Shown: piece after piece, positions 1 to 9,430 of the stretch
Layout of the letters: every line of letters starts with the position of its first letter
How positions within the stretch are numbered: the first letter of the stretch is position 1
Assembly (NCBI GenBank): GCA_030015575.1
Contig: JASDDO010000006.1
Coordinates: 203,923,632-203,987,631, forward strand
Source: Agapanthus africanus
Lineage: Eukaryota > Streptophyta > Magnoliopsida > Asparagales > Amaryllidaceae
Length of the DNA stretch: 64,000 bases
Direction of reading: 5' to 3'
Translations under genes and position numbers: made by a program
The notes under the pieces: model-generated
What the model was told of the DNA's origin: nothing
Databases searched by the model: none
What the model saw: only the letters and a program-made list of their open reading frames with translations

Positions 1-3000
1 TGTTCTCTTCTGAAGCAACTCTCCGAACCTCGATCTCCTGACGATCAATGATCTCCCTGATCAGGTGATACCGCCTCAAGATGTGTCTGGACTTCTGATG
101 GGACCTTGGTTCCTTCGCTAAAGCTATAGCTCCGTTGTTGTCGCAATACAGAGGTATTGGATCAACTATGGTAGGAACCACCTGAAGTTCTGTTAGGAAC
201 TTCTTCATCCAGACTGCTTCTTTTGCGGCATCGCAAGCAGCTATATACTCCGCTTCCATCGTCGAGTCAGCAACGGTGTCCTGCTTGGAGCTCTTCCAGC
301 ACACCGCCCCTCCATTGAGGGTAAAGACATAACCCGACATGGACTTGGAATCGTCCTTATCACTCTGGAAGCCGGAATCAGCAAAGGCCTCCAACCTGAG
401 GTCTTTTCCGCCGTAAACCAAGAACATCTCCTTAGTCCTCCTCAGGTACTTGAGAATGTTCTTTACTGCTATCCAGTGCTTCTCCCCTGGGTCTGACTGA
501 TACCGGCTTACCACGCTTAGTGCGTAAGCTACATCTGGTCTGGTACACAACATCGCATACATTATAGAGCCTACCGCAGAAGCGTAGGGTATAATTGACA
601 TGCGTTCCCTTTCCAAATCAGTCTTGGGAGACATCTCTTTGGAGAGGGTGATTCCGTGACAAGCCGGTAGATTACCGCGCTTTGAATCTTCCATACTGAA
701 TCTTTTCAGTACAGTGTCGATATACCTGGACTGCGAAAGTCCCAACATCCTCTTGGATCTATCACGATAGATCCGGATCCCCAGAATGTAAGAGGCATCA
801 CCCAGGTCTTTCATGGAGAACCTGTGTGATAAGAATCCTTTGACAGATTGTAGCATAGGAATGTCATTTCCTATCAATAGAATGTCATCCACGTACAAGA
901 CGAGGAATACGACACTTCTGGCCACAACTTTACTATATATGCACGGTTCATCTGGATTTTTGATAAAGTCATATTCTTTGACTGTCTCATCAAAACAGAT
1001 GTTCCAACTCCGCGATGCCTGCTTTAGTCCATAAATGGACTTAAGCAGCTTGCATACTTTCCCGCTGCTCCCACTCTGATTGAAACCCTCTGGCTGATCC
1101 ATATAGACGCTCTCTTCTAAATTTCCATTCAGAAAAGCCGTCTTTACGTCCATCTGCCAGATTTCATAATCATGGAAGGCAGCAATAGCAAGAAGGACCC
1201 GAATGGATTTGAGCATAGCCACTGGAGAAAAAGTTTCGTCATAGTCCAAACCAGGTCTTTGACGAAAACCCTTTGCAACAAGTCTAGCCTTATAGGTTTC
1301 CACCTGTCCATCTACACCAATCTTTTTCTTGAAGATCCATTTGCATCCTATGGGTTTTACCCCATCTGGAGCAAAGTCCAAAGTCCATACTTTGTTGGTG
1401 TACATGGACTCCATTTCGGTCCGCATTGCATCTAGCCATCGTACCGAGTCGCCGCTCTGGATGGCCTGCCTGAAGTCAGTAGGTTCATCATCATCTATGA
1501 TGCAATCCTCTCTATCCCCATCTATGAGAAAACCGTAGTATCTCTCAGGCGGACGAGACGGCCTACTACTCCTGCGGAGGGGTGCGGGAATGTTCTGTTC
1601 TTCTTGAACCTCTGGTTCTACCAAACTTTCAGTAGCAGTTTGTGGTTCTGGAATTTCTTCCAGTTCTATTTCGCTCCCACTTGATTCCTTTTCTAAAAAC
1701 TGATGTTCTAGAAAATGGGCATTACGAGAAACAAATACCTTCTGTTCCTCTGCGTAATAGAATAGATATCCCCTGGAGTGCTTTGGATATCCCACAAACA
1801 AACATTTTACTGATCGTGCCTCGAGCTTGTCCACATGCTGCTTTTTAACAAAAGCTGGACATCCCCAAATCTTTACATACTGTAGATGGGGTTTCTTCCC
1901 ACTCCACATCTGATATGGAGTGGTAGGCACAGTCTTGGTAGGTACCATGTTCAAAAGATATGCCGCTGATTCTAGCGCATAACCCCAGAAAGATCGCGGT
2001 AACTCAGCATTACTCATCATGGATCGTACCATATCTAATAGGGTTCGATTCCGTCTCTCCGATACACCGTTATGCTGTGGAGTGTATGGAGGAGTAAGCT
2101 GAGAGAGAATTCCTTTCTCTTTTAGGTAACCTAGGAACTCGGCACTCAAGTATTCACCACCTCGATCAGATCTAAGTGTCTTAATACTTTTGCCGGTTTG
2201 GTTTTCTACTTCATTCTTATACTCTTGGAATTTCTCAAAAGCCTCGGATTTATGTTTCATCAGATAAATGAATCCGTATCTTGAGTAATCATCCGTGAAA
2301 GTAATGAAATAGGAATAACCACCTCTCGCATGTGTAGACATTGGACCGCATACATCACTGTGTATGAGTCCTAAGAGCTCGCTCGCTCTTACTCCTTGTC
2401 CAGTAAATGGAGTCTTTGTCATCTTTCCTTTGAGACAAGATTGACAAGTGTCATAAGTTTGATATTCGAACGTGTCCAAATATCCTTCTCTATGCAACTT
2501 AGTCAACCTTCTCTCATTGATGTGACCCAGTCTACAATGCCATAAGAAAGCTTTATTTAAATCTGGAGACTTTCTTTTTAGTGTGTTCTGGACATTGAAA
2601 ATTTGGAGTTGGTTTAACACATATATGCCGTTATTTAGAGTACCGGACCCAATCAAACCATGATTAAGGTGGATGTTGACAACATCTCTTACAAACGTGA
2701 AATCATAACCTTTATTTGATAACAAGGAAACTGATATGATATTACACGTTAAGCTGGGTACAAAATAACAGTTATGTAAAACCAAAATGTGTCCACTCGT
2801 CAATCCCAGGTGATAATCCCCGACGGACGCAGCTCCCACGCTAGCTCCGTTAGCAACCCTGAGGATCATATCACCTTCCTTCAGCACTCTACGGTTTCTC
2901 AGTGCCTGCAATGAATTGCAAATATGAGATCCTGACCCGGTATCCAATACCCAGGAAGTAGAGTTGATCGACAGACAATTCTCAATTACAAACACACCTG

Positions 3001-3850
3001 AAGTCGAAGCCACAGCTTGCTTCGGTTCCTGGTTCTTGGCGTTCCACGCCTTGCAATCCTTCTTCCAGTGCCCTTTCCTGTGACAATGGAAGCACTCATC
3101 CAGGCCAACTACCGGTGCTGTAAACTTTTTCTTTCCCTTCTTTCCCACCTTACTAACACCTCCTCTAGGTCTGGGTGCGGCCTTCTTCTTCCTTCCTTTG
3201 GCCCTAGCCTTGGACCCGGAAGAAGATGAACCGCCAACAAACATAGCGGGTGTTTCCCTTGCCTTCTGCAAGGTGCCCTCTGCACTCCTTAACATGTTCA
3301 GGAGTTCCGCAAGTTCAACTTCTTTTCCTTGAAGATTGAAGTTGAGGATAAACTGGGCGTAGGTGGGAGGAAGGGACTGGAGAACAAGGTCTGTATAGAG
3401 CTCATTATCCAAAGTCGTCCCAAGGTCCGCGAGCTCTTCAATATAGCCGATCATCTGTAGGACATGTTCACCTACCGATGACCCGACAGCCAACCTCGCT
3501 CGAAACAATTTCTTTGAGGTCTCGTATCTTGCTATACGAGATTGCTCTCCATAAAGTTCCTTTGTATGGAGAAATATGCCATCTAAGGACATATCCTCGT
3601 GCCTCCTCTGATGTTTATTATTCATCGAGGCAAGCACGATGCACTTGGCTCTCGCGCAATCTAAATCCCAGGTTTTGCGGATTTCCTTATCCGCATTGCT
3701 GGATTTGGGACCAAGGACAGCAGGTGCTGTAGCGGTGAGGACGTACCCCAGTTTGTCATAGGTCAAAGCCATCTTGACATTCCGCAGCCAATCTTTATAG
3801 TTTGGTCCCGTCAGTATATTTTTCTCTAAAAGTAACTTAAGTCCAGTCAT
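1..3850 (-). CDS. Ty1/copia gag-pol polyprotein, C-terminus off window
   Basis: One frame opens at ATG 3850 and stays open to base 1, at least 1,283 codons. Residues 1 to about 250 are gag. A CCHC zinc knuckle (C-x2-C-x4-H-x4-C) occupies 253-266. The aspartic protease active site DTG is at 303-305. The integrase has a CQSCLKGKM zinc-region motif, then D499 (HSDVCGP), D562 (RSDRGGEY) and E598 (GVSERRNR), so D-x35-E spacing is kept. Reverse transcriptase carries MDVKTAFLNG and the catalytic YVDD at 986-989 (bases 884-895). RNase H shows DSTMEAEYIA and LYCDNNGA before the edge. I chose the start because it follows the leader and a pyrimidine-AG acceptor-like site at 3862-3886 and begins a typical copia gag N-terminus. 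The frame looks whole as far as it is seen. Expression is unknown. Confidence 0.92.
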   Translation of the reverse strand, partial: MTGLKLLLEKNILTGPNYKDWLRNVKMALTYDKLGYVLTATAPAVLGPKSSNADKEIRKTWDLDCARAKCIVLASMNNKHQRRHEDMSLDGIFLHTKELYGEQSRIARYETSKKLFRARLAVGSSVGEHVLQMIGYIEELADLGTTLDNELYTDLVLQSLPPTYAQFILNFNLQGKEVELAELLNMLRSAEGTLQKARETPAMFVGGSSSSGSKARAKGRKKKAAPRPRGGVSKVGKKGKKKFTAPVVGLDECFHCHRKGHWKKDCKAWNAKNQEPKQAVASTSGVFVIENCLSINSTSWVLDTGSGSHICNSLQALRNRRVLKEGDMILRVANGASVGAASVGDYHLGLTSGHILVLHNCYFVPSLTCNIISVSLLSNKGYDFTFVRDVVNIHLNHGLIGSGTLNNGIYVLNQLQIFNVQNTLKRKSPDLNKAFLWHCRLGHINERRLTKLHREGYLDTFEYQTYDTCQSCLKGKMTKTPFTGQGVRASELLGLIHSDVCGPMSTHARGGYSYFITFTDDYSRYGFIYLMKHKSEAFEKFQEYKNEVENQTGKSIKTLRSDRGGEYLSAEFLGYLKEKGILSQLTPPYTPQHNGVSERRNRTLLDMVRSMMSNAELPRSFWGYALESAAYLLNMVPTKTVPTTPYQMWSGKKPHLQYVKIWGCPAFVKKQHVDKLEARSVKCLFVGYPKHSRGYLFYYAEEQKVFVSRNAHFLEHQFLEKESSGSEIELEEIPEPQTATESLVEPEVQEEQNIPAPLRRSSRPSRPPERYYGFLIDGDREDCIIDDDEPTDFRQAIQSGDSVRWLDAMRTEMESMYTNKVWTLDFAPDGVKPIGCKWIFKKKIGVDGQVETYKARLVAKGFRQRPGLDYDETFSPVAMLKSIRVLLAIAAFHDYEIWQMDVKTAFLNGNLEESVYMDQPEGFNQSGSSGKVCKLLKSIYGLKQASRSWNICFDETVKEYDFIKNPDEPCIYSKVVARSVVFLVLYVDDILLIGNDIPMLQSVKGFLSHRFSMKDLGDASYILGIRIYRDRSKRMLGLSQSRYIDTVLKRFSMEDSKRGNLPACHGITLSKEMSPKTDLERERMSIIPYASAVGSIMYAMLCTRPDVAYALSVVSRYQSDPGEKHWIAVKNILKYLRRTKEMFLVYGGKDLRLEAFADSGFQSDKDDSKSMSGYVFTLNGGAVCWKSSKQDTVADSTMEAEYIAACDAAKEAVWMKKFLTELQVVPTIVDPIPLYCDNNGAIALAKEPRSHQKSRHILRRYHLIREIIDRQEIEVRRVASEEN

Positions 3851-3861
3851 TTTCAGGGTCG

Positions 3862-3886
3862 CTGCAATTAGGAGAGAGAGAAGAAA
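3862..3886 (-). promoter_or_regulatory. Splice-acceptor-like pyrimidine tract and AG upstream of gag (A)
   Basis: In sense orientation a TTCTTCTCTCTCTCC tract runs into TAATTGCAG, 11 bases before the gag ATG at 3850. The same arrangement precedes gag position in B (AG at 33215-33216) and in C (near 58426-58440). A leader intron is the simplest reading. BARE/Angela elements are known to make a spliced gag message, but a donor has not been identified here. Confidence 0.45.
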
Positions 3887-4351
3887 ACTCTTTAGCATGA
3901 TGCTCTTGCAAGTTTAGAGTGGTTTTTAGTTTATCTAAACTGGATGGCTCCCACTGTTTCTCGAATCCTTCCTCAAACCATAAAAGAAGAATTAGCCAAG
4001 ACTATTCTCACCGTACAATACTTGCTTAACCGTTCAGCCAGGCCGGTGTCGATACTTCGAGGGAGGTTTTCCAACGCTTTCGCGAAGTTCCTTAATTAAA
4101 TAACCTCTTTTCTCTGGGGGCGTAACCCCGCTGATACTTTTCTGGACACCTACTAGGTTTATAGCATTGATCGTTAAGCGACGAATATCCTGATAAGTAG
4201 CATATACTCACAGTAGGATCGGGATCCAAATATCATCGTATGATAATGTTGAAGGAATCCTACCAACATTCATCAAACTCCAAATGGTATGCATCTCTTT
4301 GCAAATTTCAGTTTCTTTAGAAATTCCCGATATAAGTTTTTGCCCCATGCT

Positions 4352-4563
4352 CTTATGACCTTGGCGTTAGGTCAAAATGTCATAAGTCACATGTCAAGTT
4401 CTACCCATCATTATCCTGTCAGTTTGAACCCATCCGTATATATCCTTGACGTTCGGCCAAAATGATAATACGACTGTCCCAAACTAACTCATCTATCTAT
4501 GCAACAAATGAATATCCAGCAGCTACCAAACACTATGCCTTGGCGTTAGGTCAAAATACATAG
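4352..4563 (-). other. Three-hairpin leader module (element A)
   Basis: Three inverted repeats share a loop of the type CCTTGGCGTTAGGTCAAAAT (plus-strand reading). Hairpin 1 (4352-4386) has arms CTTATGAC and GTCATAAG. Hairpin 2 (4435-4472) has CGTAT and ATACG. Hairpin 3 (4533-4563) has CTATG and CATAG. Loops are alike while stems differ but stay complementary. The module recurs in B and C at the same place relative to gag. Read directly from sequence; a role in packaging, dimerisation or translation is inference. Confidence 0.75.
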
Positions 4564-4851
4564 CTTGAATACTACTGAATACCCAGATGAAATGACGGAG
4601 GGCTACGAATGGTTTTGGCGAAACCGTGAACGTAGTGAACTTGATATAACCGAAGGAACCTGATAGCTTTTAAAAGGAGTGGTTAAATCTCCGCATTTAA
4701 AAATATCTGTTTTAAAAATAACTGAGTGGTTTCTTTTAAATTGTTCCAACGATTTGAACTTTGGTTTGTTTTACTTTGCATTATAGATAATGCGTCCCAT
4801 CATTAACCTATCATTGCAGAAAACAACGAAAATATAACGTCCTCTTATGCC

Positions 4852-4932
4852 ATCCGCATTCGCCACGGGGTCCCGTCATCACCCGTTAGGTTACTTAACT
4901 AACGACAGAGCGGGGGCTGGGCTAGCGCGGGT
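4852..4932 (-). other. Conserved leader block with CGTTAG/CTAACG stem (A)
   Basis: This block is nearly identical to 31932-32012 in B (opposite strand) and 59448-59532 in C, although the neighbouring leader sequence has drifted. It contains a perfect 6-bp stem CGTTAG (4884-4889) with CTAACG (4899-4904), and a second CACGGGG/CCCGT pairing beside it. Conservation above its surroundings suggests a function in the RNA, such as encapsidation. No coding frame explains it. Confidence 0.7.
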
Positions 4933-5593
4933 GTAAAACATAAGTGACGTCTAAATAGCTATAATAAATATAGATATTTTACATTCGTCTGACGCAATGA
5001 TATTCATTCCAGAACACAGATAAACAATATTGGATTTGCAAGCAATCTGTATTTCTTTTGAGCCTGCAAGAAAAGACAGATTACACAGTTGTGATGAATA
5101 GCCGTTTACCCCACCCTCGACCCCTACGGGTACGGCAAACTACCCACCCGGCAGTCTGTGTACCCCACCTTGGGTCAGTCCTAGGAGCAAAAAACAGTAA
5201 AATGAAATAATACAACGGTGGCTACGACCGCAACCTGGAAGTGCCCCGCGAAAATAATATTACAACAAATTACATTTACAACAAATGAATAAATCAATAA
5301 ACCATTGTTAACCCCGGCTATACACCACAACAGTCCAATACAGTTTATATGCACAAACAGATATAACCATTTCAGAAATGTGCAACCCCCTGCCAACCGA
5401 CATACTAGCAGTTGGGGGAGGTTTACGAACACATCAAACAATCACAGATATAATCCAATACGCAAATACTGTATTTTTCGATCGAATAAACAACTTCAAA
5501 ATTGCTCCAAAATCTGCTCTGTTAAACAGTAACCTGAGCAATAATTAAATATTCCAGAAAACCCCAAATATCACAGGGGACCCACCCAAAAAA

Positions 5594-5690
5594 ATTGAGC
5601 CCATGACTCGGCAACTCGGCCGCGGAAGCGCGGCGGATCGGTGGGATCCGCGGCGCTTCCGCGGCGCTTTAGTCGAATCATGGGTTCGAA
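5594..5690 (-). repeat. Long GC-rich dyad downstream of primer site (A)
   Basis: Arms 5619-5639 and 5645-5665 (GCCGCGGAAGCG... and its complement) pair almost perfectly around a 5-base loop, and weaker pairing extends outward to about 5594 and 5690 (GAGCCCATGA against TCATGGGTTC). It lies about 200 bases downstream of the primer site in sense direction, like the dyads in H, B and C. Confidence 0.8.
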
Positions 5691-5859
5691 TTTCTTGGGT
5701 GTTCTCCTGTACTCATGTCAAGCTCTCTGAACACACCAAAAAAATTTTAGGACTTCATTTTCACTTCGACAGAAACTTAACAGAACTAGGGTTTTCCGGG
5801 TTCGTTTTTTCGTTCGAAATTCGTACAAATTTGCGATTAAGTTATTTAGTGTTTAGCGA

Positions 5860-5872
5860 GGCTCTGATACCA
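5860..5872 (-). other. Primer binding site, tRNA-iMet type (A)
   Basis: The minus strand reads TGGTATCAGAGCC, the standard copia match to the 3' end of initiator tRNA-Met, one base downstream of the LTR terminus. Confidence 0.92.
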
Positions 5873-5873
5873 C

Positions 5874-7756
5874 TGTAAGTCGATGTAGTACACCCCAGTA
5901 CTTATGGGGAGGCGGAATTTACAAAAACTTATCAAGTTTAAACAACAAACATCGACTAACCGTATGAATCGAAGCTAAACCCTAAAAACCGTATTCTAAA
6001 GTTTCATCTCACTAAAGAGATTAGGGATTATACCTAATGAACCGGTCCTTCTTCTTTACGTCCTCCTTTGTTCTCCTCGGCCTTCTCTAGGTAGTAGACG
6101 ATCCACCCGAGAGCAAAACTCCAAGCTAAACCTCTAACTTGAGGTAACTAATCAACTTTGATTGCTAATCAAAGATGAGAGGATGATATAGAGTGTGGGT
6201 TATGGATTGTTTAGTCTAACTAATCCTTTGATCTCAACACATGAGGATTAAGGATTAGGGTTAGAAGATGAGAGCTTGAGGAGAGAGAATGTGTAATATG
6301 ATAATGAGAGAAGAGAGAGAGTGTATCATATTATTATGAAGCATTCTTATTTTCTAAAAATCAATAAAGGAAATGAATAAGCATGCTTCACAAAATATCT
6401 TGTGATGATTCATTAACATGAGTCATTAAGCAATAAATGTGCATTAATGAAGTGAATGAATCACCACTATGACTCACTCTCTTTCCAAAACAAACCTCCT
6501 TAGTCACATCTTCTAGAAGCTTCTCGAGTAATTACGAGAACGCCCCTCCGATCCGTAAAAATACGGAAAAACTTTAGACTGTAAAAATCCAATAACCGGA
6601 TACCAGTAGCTGGCTTAAACCAAAGCCGACTGGTAAAATCTGTCCGAAAGTCGTACGCGCGTAAACGCACGTATGCGTCCGAACCCTTTGTCGCAAAACC
6701 ATGCAACCTCTATATCGTTTTGCCTGGAGTAGGAAACTCTCTGTGTGGGACTCTAGAGACTCGACTACTACGCTGGCAGTGGGTTTAACCACAGACCGCA
6801 AGCGGCACTAGCTGTACGTAACGGTCCCCAGGTAGTTGTCGATAAGAAGGCCGATGAGTAAACCCATCCGAACTCCTACTGAGTCTGATGTGACAATCTC
6901 CATACAGTCCGGTCCGTTCGTCCATGACTATCGCATATCGGGCCTAGGGGGGCGGCAAGCGTCAGTCCCCTAATAGCGGTATAAGTCGTGTCGGAGTGAA
7001 GCCCATTACACCCTGAGAAACTGCTGGAACCTACCAGCAAATCTCGCTTGCCCTGGCCAGGGACTTTGCGTAATGGCTCTCTGACACAGCACGATATCTG
7101 CTCCCAATACCGGGAGGGACGAATCCTGTCTAACCGCCACTGCCTCCAAGTGCTCGGGACTGCACCCAACTGCTACCTGTTTGCACGACTCCTTTGAGCC
7201 GTGGTAGGGTAGCAATCTAAGAGCAGTGGGACACACTCGAGGCGAAGTAGCAGTGTCAAGTCTGCGGACTACGCTGTACTCATGTCACCTGGGAACTGTT
7301 CACTGACGACTGGTATCAAACCAACCAACAGTTCCCTGCGAGTCCTGTCCGGTGTACCCGTAACCTAACGAGCACCTGTATACTATCTCCAGTACGACGT
7401 ACTGATGGCTGTGGGACAGACCATCTCCCCAACTGGGACGAGAAGCGTACACACTAGTCTACTCCGGAGTATCGATGCTCTGTCTCGATAATCCAACGAC
7501 CAGGGACCTGAATAAGGATGTGCTTGTAGTCTACCCAGCCCCCACTAGTGTGACTGCCATCACAACGCTGGTAGACAAGCAAGATCCTAAGAGCTCTATC
7601 AATACGTATACTCACATATTAAGATAGAAAAAACCAAGTAGCATACTACCATGTTTAGCAAGACTGTTATATACATGTGAATATCCCAAGCTTCCATTAA
7701 GTAATATACAAGCTAGTATGATACAGTAATGGCCTTCTAGGGCATAAACACTAACA
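5874..7756 (-). mobile_element. 5' LTR of copia element A
   Basis: On the plus strand the LTR runs from TGTAAGTC to CACTAACA, 1,883 bp. It abuts the primer site on the inner side. The core (about 6520-7600) aligns with all other copia LTRs in the window, with landmarks such as GACTCTA(A)AGACTCG, GTACAGTCCGGTC and CACTGCCTCCAAGTG. Near its inner end CCCCA (5893-5897) and TGGGG (5905-5909) form a small hairpin. Confidence 0.9.
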
Positions 7757-8555
7757 GTTGAATAATAAAATGTGAAATTTCTTTATCTTGCTTATCTTTA
7801 TATTCTTACATTGTGACGAGTTCTCAATTCATGATTGTGTTCTTGGTCATGATGTTTGAGTAAAAACTCCGCTCGTGGAGGAATCGAGAAAATTGATAGT
7901 TGAAGATGATTAAAATTTTGTACGATTCTCAAGTCCTATGAGTTTTGTAAACTTTAGTAAATTTAATCATCGATAACCTTGTTTCGAGCGATGCTTTCTT
8001 GATTGTTTTCGCTCTTAATTAGTGATCAACGATCGATGCTTGAATTTCCTAGAGGCTAGATTATGAATGAAAATCAACAAAAGGATAATGGATAGATGAT
8101 GAAACCCTAGTTTCCGCAAGAGATCCCTAAATCTCGTTGATTGCCATTGATCTAGCAACAAATCATCAATGGATAAGAATACGTAATCACAAGTCTTCAT
8201 CCTCACTATCGATTCGATCGATTCCTACGAGCCTCATTACAAATCTTGATTACTAATTCGATTTGGATATCATCAATTCTTGATTCTTGATTTTTAGTAT
8301 TCTTGATATTAGATCTAGATTTTGATAATTCTTGAAATTCACTTTCATAAATCTTGAATTGATGTTTCTTTTCTTTTCTCTTTAATTTTCAATTCATCTA
8401 AATCAATTACGAACGAATCACACTTTTCCTGCGGACAATCCGTATTCATTAACGCGCTACATCGACACCGTTATTTATTGCGGTTTACAAATTTCTTTGA
8501 TTGTGATCTTTATATACATTTTCAAAACACGACACACAAAGAATCGATTCAATCA
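7757..8555 (+). mobile_element. 3' part of a Ty3/gypsy LTR (decayed)
   Basis: The stretch ends in TCAATCA at 8555, like the complete gypsy solo LTR at 11882-13304. It shares that LTR's distal block: a CTGCGGAC/CTGTGGAC motif, then a CGACACCGT...TTGCGGT segment, then an A/T-rich end. Its 5' part is missing beyond element A's end. I see no coding capacity. Athila/Tat-type affiliation is inferred. Confidence 0.55.
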
Positions 8556-8873
8556 GTGCCTAACGGAGCGCTTGCGTAAGGTTTGGGCGAAGTTTGGTGA
8601 AAAGATCGGGAAAAGGAAATGAGAAAGGAAATCTTAATTTACAATATCGGTTTCTTTCCTAACATCAACATATTCACAACTAATCACAACAACAAACAAA
8701 AAGAGCAAAGAAAAGATAAACAAAGAAAATAAAAGAGCATTGCAAGAAAGTAAATGACAAGGTAATAAAATTACAAGTAAGTAAAGCATGATAATAAATT
8801 GCAAGAAAGTAAGGCAAGAAATAAAGATACTAGGAACCATAGAACACATTACAAACCATGGGTTCAATAGCCT

Positions 8874-9060
8874 AAACTTAAACTTGCAAGCTCAATGGAG
8901 AGGTTGCAAGATCAAGAGAAGGCTAAGAACACAAGGCAAATGAAGGCAAAATGAAAGCTTTATTGATTCCAAATGAAGATACAACCCTTGAGATCAATAA
9001 TCAAAACTTAAACTTGCAAGCTCAATGAAGAGGTTGCAAGATCAAGAGAAGGCAAAGAAC
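8874..9060. repeat. 57-bp direct repeat, period 130
   Basis: Copies at 8874-8930 and 9004-9060 begin AAACTTAAACTTGCAAGCTC and differ at only a few positions. Confidence 0.85.
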
Positions 9061-9210
9061 TCAAGTGTTCAAAGGAAAACAAGTTACAAATTACAAGAGT
9101 TCTAAAACAAAACTAAAGAGAAAGTATGTTCTCTCCTTGCCCATGACTTGGTATTTATAGGTAACATGGGTTGCTTAGTAGCTTTTGGAGGGGAAATCAT
9201 AATGCTTTAA

Positions 9211-9270
9211 ATCACATCACCTCTTTAGCATTTAATGCACATCGCATCGCCTCTTTAGCATTTAATGCAC
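9211..9270. repeat. 30-bp tandem pair
   Basis: Two adjacent copies, ATCACATCACCTCTTTAGCA... and ATCGCATCGCCTCTTTAGCA..., differ at two positions. Confidence 0.85.
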
Positions 9271-9430
9271 ATATTCCCTACTTGCACCATTTCATCATGT
9301 CATGTAGCCTAGGCAACTCCACCATGGTCCATGTGCACACTTGCATTGTGTCGGACCAAAATTGTGTGCACACATTTATTTGCAAAAAGAACTCTTTGGA
9401 CAATGATCGGTTTTCTGTTCTGTTTTGCAG

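Larger units (their letters stand above)
3851..5859 (-). other. Untranslated leader of copia element A
   Basis: About 2 kb separates the primer site from gag, with no convincing coding frame. In sense order it holds a long GC-rich dyad (about 5594-5690), a proline- and glycine-codon-like GC block near 5100-5180 also seen in B and C, the conserved block at 4852-4932, three hairpins at 4352-4563, and a pyrimidine tract with AG just before gag. Long structured leaders are known in Angela/BARE-type copia elements. What each part does here is inference. Confidence 0.8.
1..7756 (-). mobile_element. Copia element A, 5' two thirds (Ty1/copia, Angela-like)
   Basis: In sense order (right to left) the element has a 5' LTR (5874-7756), a tRNA-Met primer site, a leader of about 2 kb, and one long gag-pol frame that leaves the window at base 1 inside RNase H. 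Its 3' LTR lies outside. Domain order (gag, protease, integrase, reverse transcriptase, RNase H) is that of Ty1/copia. LTRs near 1.9 kb and a long leader suggest the Angela lineage, which is an inference. The visible part looks whole, so it is probably one of the younger insertions here. The right-hand target duplication would be GTTGA at 7757-7761; its partner is not visible. Confidence 0.9.
8556..9430 (-). mobile_element. Unclassified LTR-element debris with promoter-like site
   Basis: No coding domain is recognisable. On the minus strand a TATA-type box (CTATAAATAC, 9151-9160) is followed downstream by C/T-rich sequence, as in a gypsy LTR. The stretch also holds a direct repeat of 57 bp at 8874-8930 and 9004-9060 and a 30-bp tandem pair at 9211-9270. 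It is probably a minus-strand gypsy LTR or internal piece, but the ends were not found. Confidence 0.4.

Noticed and set aside
813-3732. Plus-strand open frames of 60 to 90 codons across 813-3732
   Set aside because: They lie antisense to the continuous gag-pol frame of element A and show no protein motif of their own.
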